From NCBI RefSeq assembly GCF_964204645.1, contig NC_134031.1, positions 8,596,501 to 8,660,500 on the forward strand: a stretch of DNA of 64,000 bases, written 5' to 3'. This DNA comes from Tubulanus polymorphus. Taxonomy: Eukaryota; Nemertea; Palaeonemertea; Tubulaniformes; Tubulanidae. The notes below the pieces were generated by a model. The model saw only the letters and a list, made by a program, of their open reading frames with translations. It made no database searches and was not told where the DNA came from. Within the stretch, counting starts at the first letter, position 1, and every line of letters begins with the position of its first letter. The position numbers were made by a program, and so were the translations under genes. Below are positions 12,529 through 21,492 of the stretch, in pieces.

Positions 12529-13851
12529 AACATAAAATCAATATCATCATACTCGAAATCACTATTGGCTTCTTCATTTTCATTTAATTGTTCTTGTATA
12601 ATTTGTTTAGGTTCTTCCATTTCATTTTTCTCATTTAAATATAGTTCTATCTTGCACCACATTTCATCTCGCTCTCTTTGTTTCCTTTTGTTTGTTAATT
12701 CATCAAATGGAATTATAATATCTATGTTTAAATAATTTACAATCTTATTTAAAAGGAATTCATAATTTATTGAATCTGTTATTCTATTTTCCAAATGATA
12801 CATTAATATTTGTTTGAATATTTTTTTTATATTTTCCATATCTTCTTCTGTTAATTTAGGTTTTTCATAATAATCGTTAAATAATGAATATAAATACATT
12901 TTCTTTTGTTTTGTGTTAAATGTTGACGGAATAATTGTTTTTATAATATCTTTTTTAGTTATTTCACCATTTTTATCTTCTATTATTTTCATTTTTTCAA
13001 GCCATTGCTTATATTCTGGTGTATGATCTTCTATAGAAAATATTTTAAAAATTTCATCTAGATAATTTAATTTTGGATCTATGAGAAAATTTCTAGTTTT
13101 TTCTTCACCCCATAAATTCTTTTGCCATCCACATTCATTACAAAATAACACAGTACCTTCTTGTCTTAAGGTCGCATAACTACATTGTGGACATTTTCGT
13201 TTATAATTTATTGGTAATAGATCTTCATTAAGCTCTTGGTATTTTCTTACGTTTTCTTTATGTTTTATTGTTCTATTATGTAGATTTGAATTACTTGTTG
13301 TAATAATCAATTTACAATATTTACAATAATGTTTTTCTTGTTAATTCATTATATTGTTTTTCTAACTTTTCAACTGTTTCTTTATTATCTGGTAACGTTA
13401 TCTCATATTTTATTTTTTCTAATAAATTATTTTTTCTTTCATTGAATTCAGTTTCAAATTTATTAGAAATTTTATCTATATGTGCTTTACGAAATTGATG
13501 ATTCTCCCAATCTTCTATATTTTCAGGGCTATATTTCATTCGACAAGGCTCACAGAAATGATCTTTTATATTATCCTTATCATAGAGTAAGAAAGGTCTT
13601 TTCCAAATAATTTCAGGTTCAACTTCAACAGAATTACTATTACTTTCATAACTATCAACATTAGCTGTTGCGCCATTAATTTTACACTTCTCTGAATGTT
13701 TTTTAACATAATTTCTTGAGAATAATTTATTACATTTTGGACAGTTTAGTTTAGGGGGTTTATAATTTTCATCATGTTTTTTCATATGTCGAGCCATATT
13801 ACTTTTTCTTAGAAGTTCACCACAAATTTCACATGGTATCTTCTCATCCAT
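12525..13851 (-). pseudogene. Zinc-finger plus VLTF3-like late transcription factor
   Basis: The N-terminal part (13851-13321) has C2H2 fingers (CEICGELLRKSNMARHMKKH, CPKCNKLFSRNYVKKHSEKC) and a CEPCRMKY...H unit. The C-terminal part (13310-12525) has a further finger, a zinc ribbon (CPQC...CNECG) and an alpha-helical tail. In the tail, F(x)6H(x)7INYEFLLNKIVNYL and DEMWCKIELYL match the pattern of poxvirus A2L/VLTF3-like proteins of large DNA viruses. The two parts are separated by one frame change in an A-run near 13325-13335; reading across it, a complete CX2C...H finger sits at the joint, so they were probably one gene. The gene is divergent from the minor capsid gene and convergent with PolB. 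Its likely role is activation of late genes; this is inferred from family resemblance only. Confidence 0.7.
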
Positions 13852-13912
13852 TTATTAGGGAAAAAAATTACTTGTGGTGATGAGTGGTAATTTTTTTATG
13901 TTATAAATAATG
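13849..13912. promoter_or_regulatory. Divergent promoter: class I box (-) and T-run/TAAATAATG (+)
   Basis: On the minus strand, CACTCATCACCACAAGTAA, a T-run and CCCTAATAAATG lead into the regulator gene. On the plus strand a T-run (13891-13897) and TTATAAATAATG lead into the minor capsid gene. The central 20 bases are the same as the inner part of the terminal inverted repeat. Both starts have leaders of only a few bases. Confidence 0.7.
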
Positions 13913-14697
13913 GTAGAATTAAAAGAATACAGAATATTTGTTGATTCTAGAAGACTTACAAATTATAAATCTCATAATTTATTAATACAATTAGATAGAG
14001 AATTTCAGAATTGTGTAGATTTGAAATTAGTAAATATAAGTTTATGTAACTCTTTTTACAATATATCAGATAAAACTGATGAACATAGAAGCCTTTTTAT
14101 TTTTGATAAACTTAAAAATAAACATTTTCAACTTATGATTACACCAGGATTATATAATTTAGAAACATTAGCGCAGGAAATTAATAGAGAAGCTCGGATT
14201 ATGTTAGGTAGTGATTCTAAATTTAATATTAAATTCATAAAACGTGAGAGCTCTAATAAAATTAAAGTAAAGTTTGATGATGAATATTATAAACCTCATT
14301 TATTTATGATAAGAAGACATGTTTACATGGTAAAAAAATCTTTTGCTAAACTGTTAGGAATTCCTCCAGATAAATTTATTGTTGGAAACATATACGGTAT
14401 ATCAAATTTAATACCTTTTACGCATTTTATATTTATTGCAATTTAATTGATCCTACAAAAACATTTGAAGCAACTAAATATATAACTTGTAATTCTAGTA
14501 TATTAAACATTTTACCATTGAAGAATGTTAAACAATTTGGAACGCAAATAAATTATAATTTAGCTGAATGTGATTTTAAACCTTGTATTTCACATTTCAA
14601 TAATTTTAAATTAGAAATAAGAAATCATAATGGTTATTTAATTGATTTGAATAATTTTCCTGTGATATATGAATTAGTTATAAGACATAGAGAGTAA
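13910..14697 (+). pseudogene. Polinton minor capsid (penton-type, single jelly-roll) protein
   Basis: The first 178 codons (13910-14446) begin with KEYRIFVDSRRLTN and include NCVDLKLVNISLCNSFYNI and MITPGLYNLETLAQEIN, a pattern known from Polinton penton proteins, which form the capsid vertices. A frame change near 14420 cuts the frame. The other frame then continues with FYIYCNLIDP to a stop at 14695-14697 and ends PVIYELVIRHRE, the expected C terminus. Total length would be about 262 residues, normal for this family. It lies next to the regulator and before a run of small genes. The capsid assignment is strong; the gene is broken here. Confidence 0.82.
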
Positions 14698-14716
14698 TTT
14701 TTTCATTATATAAATG
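14695..14716 (+). promoter_or_regulatory. Class II start-site promoter (T-run + TATAAATG)
   Basis: TAATTTTTTCATTATATAAATG overlaps the stop codon of the preceding gene and ends at the next ATG. A T-run, a short AT spacer and TAAATG are the parts of a poxvirus-type late promoter; the T5NT within the T-run could also end upstream transcripts. Confidence 0.6.
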
Positions 14717-15070
14717 AATATAACTGTTGGACCGAGTATATGTTTTGGATTTGATTTTAAACGTGAGAAAGAAATGAAATTTAACATTAATGATGTAATT
14801 ACACAAATCAAAAATATTGCATTTTCTAATGAAACAACATTTAAGTATGAAAAAACAATAGATAAAGAAACTTTTAATGTAGAAAAGATTAATAATTTAA
14901 TTAGAGAATCTTTAAGATTTTATGAATTAGATGAAGATTTTATCATCGATGATATTAAAAAAATAATAATTGAAATATATACAAATGAAACTAGTAATGA
15001 AATAAATGTTGAATTAATCATCACTAAGATAACTAAATATTTTGAAGATAGTAATTTTTTTGATAAATAA
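14714..15070 (+). CDS. Uncharacterised Polinton protein (118 aa)
   Basis: An intact frame of 118 codons starting exactly at a TAAATG. The protein is acidic to neutral and rich in Ile, Asn and Glu, probably helical, with no membrane segment and no motif I recognise. It ends SNFFDK, and the T-run coding for those Phe residues is at the same time the promoter of the next gene, whose ATG follows the stop without a gap. Position between the two capsid genes suggests a virion or assembly role, but nothing in the sequence shows it. Confidence 0.7.
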   Translation: MNITVGPSICFGFDFKREKEMKFNINDVITQIKNIAFSNETTFKYEKTIDKETFNVEKINNLIRESLRFYELDEDFIIDDIKKIIIEIYTNETSNEINVELIITKITKYFEDSNFFDK

Positions 15071-15073
15071 ATG
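15051..15073 (+). promoter_or_regulatory. Class II start-site promoter inside the previous gene
   Basis: GTAATTTTTTTGATAAATAA then ATG at 15071. The T-run lies within the last codons of the upstream gene, and the TAA stop is part of TAAATG. Confidence 0.6.
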
Positions 15074-15301
15074 AGTGATAATAAGTGGATAATAACTGGA
15101 TTATATAATGGAGCATTACTATCAGTTGGAACTGTTGGTTATTCAATGGTATTAAAAAAAGTATTTAAAATGGGAAGTGTTAATGTTGATAGATTTGATA
15201 TAAATGATATCTTAAAATTAACATTAGCAGTTACTTTATCTAATTTAACTATTGATTATTTAGAAAAACAAAAATATATTCCTCCCATAATAAATGCATA
15301 A
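15071..15301 (+). CDS. Small membrane protein of the Polinton (76 aa)
   Basis: An intact 76-codon gene. A first hydrophobic segment (about residues 6-29, WIITGLYNGALLSVGTVGYS) and a second weaker one (about 47-62, ILKLTLAVTLSNLTI) flank a charged loop, so a two-pass membrane protein is likely. Gly residues in the first helix are notable. I do not recognise a family motif. It abuts the previous gene (no gap) and is 16 bases from the next. Confidence 0.7.
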   Translation: MSDNKWIITGLYNGALLSVGTVGYSMVLKKVFKMGSVNVDRFDINDILKLTLAVTLSNLTIDYLEKQKYIPPIINA

Positions 15302-15320
15302 TTTTTTTGCTAAATAAATG
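15299..15320 (+). promoter_or_regulatory. Class II start-site promoter
   Basis: TAATTTTTTTGCTAAATAAATG occupies the whole 16-base gap plus the neighbouring stop and start codons. Confidence 0.65.
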
Positions 15321-15743
15321 GCTTCTGCAATTATAACTATTAGAGGATCAGCAATTGTTAACGCTTTAGCATTTACTGGTGGAGGTTATTTATTTAAACA
15401 TATTGATAAAAATGGATCATTAACAGAACAAAAAAAAAAACATAACTTAGCATTAGAAAAATACAATAAAGCTGCAGAAGAATATAGAGAAAAGAGGCAG
15501 AACTATATGGATTACATCAACAAAGAATTATATGATCAGAAGATTTCACATAGAGATTTTCAATTAGTCGATGATGCAATGAGTTTATATAACGCGCTAA
15601 CCAATAAAGAAAAATTACATCTATACAAACCTAAATTATCAGATTATTATACCCCAAGTAAAGAACAACAGAAATATGAAATAATTTGGATTTTAGGTGG
15701 AACAGTTATTGTTATATTTGTAGCATATAAATTTACTAATTAG
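15318..15743 (+). CDS. Polinton membrane-associated protein (141 aa)
   Basis: An intact 141-codon gene. It has an N-terminal Gly-rich hydrophobic stretch (GSAIVNALAFTGGGYLF, about residues 10-26), a charged helical centre likely to be coiled coil (KKHNLALEKYNKAAEEYREK), the segment LSDYYTPSKEQQKYE, and a C-terminal membrane helix (IIWILGGTVIVIFVAYKF, about 121-138). The YTPSKEQ segment before a terminal helix looks like an uncharacterised protein that I believe recurs in Polinton-type elements. Its function is unknown; virion membrane or penton-associated roles are possible. Confidence 0.72.
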   Translation: MASAIITIRGSAIVNALAFTGGGYLFKHIDKNGSLTEQKKKHNLALEKYNKAAEEYREKRQNYMDYINKELYDQKISHRDFQLVDDAMSLYNALTNKEKLHLYKPKLSDYYTPSKEQQKYEIIWILGGTVIVIFVAYKFTN

Positions 15744-15765
15744 TAATTTTTTTTCTAAATAAATG
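15743..15765 (+). promoter_or_regulatory. Class II start-site promoter
   Basis: TAATTTTTTTTCTAAATAAATG fills the 19-base gap between two genes and ends on the ATG at 15763. Confidence 0.65.
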
Positions 15766-17061
15766 CAAGATAAAGTTGATAATATTGATATTATTCCTCA
15801 TGATATAAATAAAACTAAATTAAAAATATATTTAGAAAAACAAATATTAGAATTTGAAAGTGACTTAAAGATAAAAAAGAAAAAATATTTAAAAATAAAA
15901 ATTATATATTATCTCATTATTAGTGGTTCGGTTACAATTAGTTCTGTAATAACATTTCTAGCAATATTCAGTCCATTAACACCTTTAGCTATATCAATTG
16001 GTGTATTAGGATTAAGTTCAAGTGTTTTAACTGGTATAAGTTCAAAATTAAATATAAAAAGTAATAAAGAAAAAATTAAAACTAATATAAAAGAAATTAA
16101 TAAATTAAAGAATACACTAGATTATATAATAAGTTTAAAACAAAGAATTAATGAATTATTTGAAATAATCAAAAAGAAATCAGAAACAGAAACAACTTCT
16201 GAACAGAATATAAATTCCAAAACTAGTAAACTTAAATCAAATAAAGTTCCAATTGAAAAACTTTTACCGAATGGATTAATTGATGCAACAGATCAACAAT
16301 TAGAAGATTTAAATAATATATTTTCTGATAAAGCAATTAGAGAAATTATTAGTATAAGGCTTGCATCTGATAAAATTGCGCATGATAAAAGTATAAGAGA
16401 TTTAAAAATTAGAACTTTAGAAAAAGAATTAACTGATAAAAATAAAGAAATAGAACAATTAAAATTAGAAAGAGATATTAAAGTTATTGAAGAAATTGAA
16501 TTTAAAAAAAGAAATACATATTTAGAAAAAGAAATTGATGATTTAGAATATAACATAGAATTACAAAAAGAAGAAATTAAATTATCATTAAAATCATATG
16601 ATTGTAATATTAATAGATTAAAAGTTATTTTTAAAGATTTATTGATAAAACCAAATTCTGAAATATCATTGAAAGATAGAATAAAGTTATTATTTAAATT
16701 AGAAGGAATAACAATTCTTTCAATTCTAACAGCTGTAACTATGTTATTTACAACAATTGGTTTAGCAATATCAAATGCTTTAAAATCTACTCCTACTCCA
16801 AATAAACCAGATAAACCCCCAGGTAATAATTCTATACAAGATAAGGTTAAAGATGGTTTAAAGAAATTAGCAAAATATTTATGGGAACTATCTAAAAAAT
16901 CTGCTGCAGCTTTACCAGGAATTATTGCATCAATTGTTGGTTTTATATTGAAATCTGCTGGGAATATTCTTAACTTTGCTGCTGAACATATTATTTTATT
17001 TTTAATTACAGTTGTAAGTGCTATTATTTTTGGGTTAGTGAATATGATTAGAAATAAATAA
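15763..17061 (+). CDS. Large coiled-coil membrane protein (432 aa)
   Basis: An intact 432-codon gene and the longest undamaged frame in the element. A charged N terminus is followed by two adjacent hydrophobic segments (about residues 47-94, with SGSVTISSVITFLAIF and LGLSSSVLTGI). A long charged helical middle (about 95-290) is rich in Lys, Glu and Leu with a heptad-like pattern (IRDLKIRTLEKELTDKNKEI). Near 308-332 lies another membrane helix, then a Pro-rich linker (PTPNKPDKPPG), and two terminal hydrophobic segments (about 376-428). Helix-coil-helix with several membrane passes would suit a virion membrane or host-contact protein, but this is speculation; I do not recognise the family. Confidence 0.7.
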   Translation: MQDKVDNIDIIPHDINKTKLKIYLEKQILEFESDLKIKKKKYLKIKIIYYLIISGSVTISSVITFLAIFSPLTPLAISIGVLGLSSSVLTGISSKLNIKSNKEKIKTNIKEINKLKNTLDYIISLKQRINELFEIIKKKSETETTSEQNINSKTSKLKSNKVPIEKLLPNGLIDATDQQLEDLNNIFSDKAIREIISIRLASDKIAHDKSIRDLKIRTLEKELTDKNKEIEQLKLERDIKVIEEIEFKKRNTYLEKEIDDLEYNIELQKEEIKLSLKSYDCNINRLKVIFKDLLIKPNSEISLKDRIKLLFKLEGITILSILTAVTMLFTTIGLAISNALKSTPTPNKPDKPPGNNSIQDKVKDGLKKLAKYLWELSKKSAAALPGIIASIVGFILKSAGNILNFAAEHIILFLITVVSAIIFGLVNMIRNK

Positions 17062-17084
17062 TTAATTTTTTTGTTAAATAAATG
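17061..17084 (+). promoter_or_regulatory. Class II start-site promoter before the major capsid gene
   Basis: TTAATTTTTTTGTTAAATAA then ATG at 17082; the best match to the class II consensus, in front of what should be the most strongly expressed late gene. Confidence 0.68.
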
Positions 17085-18329
17085 AGTGGGAGTTATATAA
17101 GTCCTTCTAAGATTTCTAGAATATCTAATGCTATTAAAGCAGAAAGATCACATCATATAATTACTCATAATCCTTCAAATATTAATCCTGATGAAACTTT
17201 ATATGTTAGAATTCCTCGATTAACACAAAATACTTTTTATGTTCCAAATAGTAGTTATTTATCAGCTGATATAAAAGTAACTGGTCATGATAATAATTAT
17301 GTTGTTGATAATTTTGGGAGATATTTGATTAAAAAATTTACTATAAAGATTGGACCAGAAACAGTTTTCTCATTAGATGATTATAATTTATTTATGCATT
17401 ATAAAGATTTATGGTTAACTAAAGAAAATAGAAATAATATGATATTTCAGGGTATTCAATCGGAAAACCAAAATAAATTAAGATCAGGAGCTAATGACGC
17501 AATAGTAACTCGTGCCACAGATAATTTGATTAAAAAGATTTATGGAAGCAAATATAAAATTCCATTAGACTTTGAATTGATAAATAATAATGCACCTTTA
17601 TATAAATACGCAATTCAAGAAGATATTATATTTGAGATAACATTTGCTCCTGTAAATGAAATTGTATTATCTAGCGTTGTTAAAGATATGGGTTATAAAT
17701 TATCGAATATATGTTTAGAATATGACACAGTAACTAATGAAAATATTGCTAGCACAATTCAAACTCAATACAATCAAGGATTTTCATTATTATATGATTA
17801 TATTGATAAATTTAAAACTGTAACTATTAATGCAAATGATGAAATAATTAATGAGAATATTTACTTCCCAAGAAGATCTATTAAAGGTATATTAATATTT
17901 TTTACCATTGCAACATATTCTAATGGCGCAATGAAGGTAGATAATTATTATAATCCTGAAATAACAAAAGTAGAAATAACTATCGAAGGAATAGCAAATA
18001 AAATATTTTGTCAAGGAATGAGAATGATAGATCAGTGGCCAGAAATAAGAAAACATTTCATGAATGAAAAAGTAAAATCATTTGAAAATTGTAATATTAA
18101 TCAAATTGATTATTATACCGGCAATAAATATGCATTATGGTTAGATTTTAGAACAACAGAGGATGATTGATTACATGGTTCTGGGAAAAAACTACAGAAC
18201 ACTAAAGATGGAATACAATTATTTATGAAAAAGAAAAAAGGAAGCTTAAATTTTAAAATGCACATTTATATTATATCTGACGCACAATTAAATATTGTAA
18301 ATTCACAATTAGATAGTATTCAATATTAG
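17082..18329 (+). pseudogene. Polinton major capsid protein (double jelly-roll)
   Basis: This protein would form the icosahedral shell. The frame starts at a TAAATG and carries RIPRLTQNTFYVPNSSYLSA, FGRYLIKKFTIKIG, IPLDFELINNNAPLYKY and GNKYALWLDFRTTEDD, in the order found in Polinton major capsid proteins. The C-terminal part continues in the same frame with LHGSGKKLQNTKDGI and IISDAQLNIV to a TAG at 18327-18329, giving about 415 codons. A TGA at 18168-18170 interrupts it about 50 codons before the end. The in-frame continuation shows that this is a nonsense change rather than the natural end. The integrase gene follows after 30 bases. Confidence 0.88.
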
Positions 18330-18359
18330 AAATATAAAGTTAAAATTGAGGATATATAA

Positions 18360-19487
18360 ATGGGTGGTAAAAAAACTCCTAATACTAAAGAACAATATTT
18401 AAGAAATTTATATTACAACCCTGAGAGTTCGGTTGCTTATTCTTCTACTAAAAATATATGGCGTCAAGTAAAACAAGATAAATTAGATAAGATAATCCCA
18501 CAAAATTTAGTTAAATATAAAGATATAAATCAATTTATGTTAGAACAACCAACATATACAACACATAGATAAATTGTTAGAAATTATAAAACTCGTAAAA
18601 CTATGGTAAGTTATGTAGATCAACAGTGGCAAGGAGATTTAATTGATATGAAAAATGTTAAGAAAGATAATAATGATTATTGGTGGTTATTGAATATAAT
18701 TGATATTTTTAGTCGTTATGTATGGAGTTTCCCACTTTATAGAAAAGATGCTGTACAAACATCAAATGTTTTAAGAAAATTTCTTTCGGATGATAAACTA
18801 AAACCAGAAAAAATACAATTTGATGATGGAAAAGAGTTTGATAATTCACTTGTTCATGAACTCTTAGATAATCATAATATTAAATATTTTTCAACAAAAT
18901 CGGATAAAAAAGCAGCAGTTGTTGAACGATTTAATAGAACATTAAGAACAAGAATGTGGAAATATTTTACCGCAAATAATACTTTTAAATGGATTGATGT
19001 TTTACCAAAATTGATAGAAGGATATAATAATTCTTATCATTCTTCTATTGGAATGAAACCTATTGATGCTAGAAAACCTGAAAATGCTGAAATTGTTTGG
19101 AATAATTTATATGGAGCATTTCTTGTAGATGATTTTGGTGAACCTAAATTTAAAGTTGGTCAAAATGTTAGAATTTCTAAGTATAAAAAGATATTTGACA
19201 AGGGATACGATCGAAATTTTACTAGAGAAATATATAAAATAAAAAAGGTAATAACAACAAAACCATATGTCTATAAATTAGAAGATTTAGATGGTGAAGA
19301 AGTTGATGGGTATTTTTATGAAGAAGAATTGAGTTTAACTACTGAAAATCTAGAACAAGAATATAAAATTGAAAAAGAATTAAAAACAAAAACTATTAAA
19401 AGAAAAAAATATTCTTTAGTAAAATGGATTGGATGGCCAGATAAATTCAATGAATGGATATTATCAAGTAAAATTAAAAATATATAA
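18360..19487 (+). pseudogene. Polinton integrase (DDE) with C-terminal chromodomain
   Basis: This enzyme would insert the element into host DNA. An N-terminal part (18360-18572) ends at an in-frame TAA (18570-18572); the same frame continues at once, and 18603-19487 carries the catalytic core. The core has QGDLIDM (first Asp), FDDGKEF (second Asp) and VVERFNRTLR (Glu about 35 residues later). The C terminus, YKIEKELKTK...YSLVKWIGWP...NEWILSSKI, has the aromatic pattern of a chromodomain, which in this family is thought to steer insertion to marked chromatin. Full length would be about 375 residues, normal for Polintons. Only the single stop disables it. The preceding ATATATAAATG lacks a T-run. 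Confidence 0.92.
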
Positions 19488-20096
19488 ATGAATAAGGAAT
19501 TATTCATATTTGAGCCTCATAATATGTTAATTTCTGGCGTAACAAATTGTGGAAAAACTTATTTTGTATCAAATTTATTAGAAACTGTTTATGAAAACTA
19601 TTTTGATAATATAGTATTATTTTGTCCAACATATGAATTTAATCAAACTTATGATAGAAATATTACTAGAAATAATAAATTTATTATATTAGATCCTAAA
19701 ACAGTAAAAGAAAATTTAGATAATTGTATTAAAATAGCAATAGATATTTATAAAGGATCAAATACATTATTCATTATAGATGATTGTGCAAATTTACATG
19801 ATTCAAAAATTGGAGAGAGTGAGTTATGTTATTTAGCTTTTTCTGGCAGACATTTTGGGATAATAACTTGGGTTTTAAATCAAAAATATAATTCAATTGT
19901 TAAAGACTTTAGAGAAAACATTAGATTTCTAGTTTTATTCTACAATAAAGATAGAAAATCGATGAAAAATGCACTTGAGGAAAATGATATAATTCCACAT
20001 GATTTACATAATGAATATATGGATAAGTTGAAAAATATTAAAAGATCAAAATTACTATTTAGATTACAACACCCATTTAAATATGAATTTATTTAA
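19488..20096 (+). CDS. A32-like genome-packaging ATPase (FtsK/HerA superfamily)
   Basis: An intact 202-codon gene. Walker A is GVTNCGKT (residues 17-24), Walker B is LFIIDD (about 94-99), and SGRHFGIITWVLNQ (about 118-131) is the typical downstream sensor segment of virus packaging ATPases. Such proteins pump DNA into capsids. Its ATG directly follows the integrase stop codon in ATATATAAATG, so the two genes touch. It is undamaged although the neighbouring genes are broken. The N-terminal start is short but normal for Polinton ATPases. Confidence 0.92.
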   Translation: MNKELFIFEPHNMLISGVTNCGKTYFVSNLLETVYENYFDNIVLFCPTYEFNQTYDRNITRNNKFIILDPKTVKENLDNCIKIAIDIYKGSNTLFIIDDCANLHDSKIGESELCYLAFSGRHFGIITWVLNQKYNSIVKDFRENIRFLVLFYNKDRKSMKNALEENDIIPHDLHNEYMDKLKNIKRSKLLFRLQHPFKYEFI

Positions 20097-20380
20097 ATTC
20101 AACTAGCTTGTTAATCTAGTTGAATTCTAGTTACATTCTAGTTGAATTCTAGTTATTGGTAGTTGGAACAAAAATCAACTAGATTTAACAATATTTTAAC
20201 TAGCTTGTTAATCTAGTTTAATTTTAGTTACATTCTAGTTGAATTCTAGTTGTTAGTAGTTGGAACAAAAATCAACTAGATTTAACAAGAAATAAACAAA
20301 AACAACAATATTTCAACTAGCTTGTTAATCTAGTTGAATTCTAGTTACATTCTAGTTGAATTCTAGTTACAACATCATAA
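20097..20380. repeat. CTAGTT-rich tandem array (about 105 bp x 2.7)
   Basis: After the ATPase stop the sequence repeats a unit of about 103-113 bp that starts with AACTAGCTTGTTAATCTAG, then TTACATTCTAGTTGAATTCT, then a spacer with GTTGGAACAAAAATCAACTA. Each unit contains several CTAGTT words and their complements AACTAG, so each can fold on itself. It is the longest non-coding stretch within the gene array and ends just before a class II promoter. It could be an origin, packaging signal or enhancer; the sequence does not decide. Confidence 0.85.
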
Positions 20381-20403
20381 CTAATTTTTTTGTTATATAA
20401 ATG
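20381..20403 (+). promoter_or_regulatory. Class II start-site promoter
   Basis: CTAATTTTTTTGTTATATAA then ATG at 20401. It decides the start of the following broken gene. Confidence 0.65.
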
Positions 20404-21004
20404 GTAGGTGAAAAGAAAATAAAATCTAAAAATGGTGATGTTCCAATTGAAAAAACTAGATGATTTAGGAATAACAGAAAACAAATTAATTCCAGATGAT
20501 GGTGTTTTAAATAATGTTTCAACAAATAATAATTATGAATAATATCTTTATTGTAAACATCAATTAGAAATATTAATAGCATCTGGAAAATGTAAAAATT
20601 TTGTCGGTAAAAATTTAACTTATAATGAATTAGATACAATGAAATCAGATGAAATTATTAGATTATTTAAGATTTATGAAACCGCGAGAACAGCTAGAAT
20701 TAATGACGCGATATCAGAAAATGTAGTAAAAGGTTATAGTAAATTATGTAATTATATGCTGCCAATTCAAGATGAAAATAGATTATATGCTGATTTAAAA
20801 AATGATTATTTAGTTATGACCGAATTAAATAAATGGATTGGATATTTATCATTTCAATTAAGTGGATTTATGACATTATTATCTACTGGAGTTATAACAT
20901 TTTCAAATATTGAAAGTAAAAATATTTCTATAATAAATGAGCGAGGTGGAAGAAGTGAAGGAATTAACTGTGAAGAAAAAACCGAGATCACAGAAACAAA
21001 TTGA
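20401..21004 (+). pseudogene. Uncharacterised Polinton protein, frameshifted
   Basis: The ATG is fixed by the class II promoter. After about 19 codons the frame shifts in an A-run near 20450; the continuing frame has a TAA at 20540-20542 and is then open from 20543 to 21004. The best-preserved part reads MKSDEIIRLFKIYETARTAR, YSKLCNYMLPIQDENRLYAD and LSFQLSGFMTLLSTGVI. It is probably helical with a weakly hydrophobic C-terminal stretch. I do not recognise a family with confidence. Its last 68 bases overlap the next gene's start in another frame. Confidence 0.6.
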
Positions 21005-21305
21005 ATGGTCTCGGCAATTAGGAATTAAATCACAAGAATATAAAAAAGCTGTAAAAGAAAAAATAAGTAATAAAAATGTTAATAAAAATAGTGAAAATAT
21101 TGTTATTTCTACTCCTTCTAATAACAGAATATTTGATAAATGTCTATATTTTACAGTTGGATTTGTAATTGTATTCATTTTGATTGGGTGTAATTGGTAT
21201 AAGAAATCAAATAAAATTCATGATATTAATAATTCTGAAACAACTGCTATCAAAAATGAAAATAATTCTGAAATTCCAAAATTGACAATAAAAAAAATGG
21301 ATTAA
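20937..21305 (+). CDS. Single-pass membrane protein (122 aa)
   Basis: An intact 122-codon frame that starts in TATAATAAATG. The N-terminal half is strongly basic (KKKPRSQKQIEWSRQLG), followed by a membrane helix (CLYFTVGFVIVFILIGC, about residues 69-85) and a short Asn/Lys-rich tail. It overlaps the 3' end of the preceding gene by 68 bases. It is the last gene of the plus-strand array. Function unknown; a DNA- or capsid-binding membrane anchor is possible from its charge pattern. Confidence 0.65.
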   Translation: MSEVEEVKELTVKKKPRSQKQIEWSRQLGIKSQEYKKAVKEKISNKNVNKNSENIVISTPSNNRIFDKCLYFTVGFVIVFILIGCNWYKKSNKIHDINNSETTAIKNENNSEIPKLTIKKMD

Positions 21306-21373
21306 TATTTTAGAAAAAAAGCAAAAAAATAATTTTTTTAATTAATTGAATATTAATTGAATATCACCATGTG

Positions 21374-21389
21374 GGTGCCATACGGCACC
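21374..21389 (+). terminator. Hairpin at the end of the plus-strand gene array
   Basis: GGTGCC, loop ATAC, GGCACC forms a perfect 6-bp GC stem in very AT-rich surroundings, 68 bases after the last plus-strand gene and before the convergent gene's end. It may mark transcript ends from both sides. Its role is inferred from position only. Confidence 0.4.
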
Positions 21390-21492
21390 ATCTCACTTCT
21401 TTTGTCTATCTATGCGGAGCAATTAAATTGTCCAGATAAGTCATTTCGGATTCTAGATATTCATTATTTTTATTAATTTATTTTTTTTAAAT

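Noticed and set aside
18168-18170. TGA in the major capsid gene as programmed readthrough or selenocysteine
   Set aside because: Other genes of the element also carry isolated stops and frame changes. No special structure follows, and single mutations explain it more simply.
20097-20380. CTAGTT array as a CRISPR
   Set aside because: Units are too long and the spacers themselves are repeated; this is an animal element and no cas genes are present.
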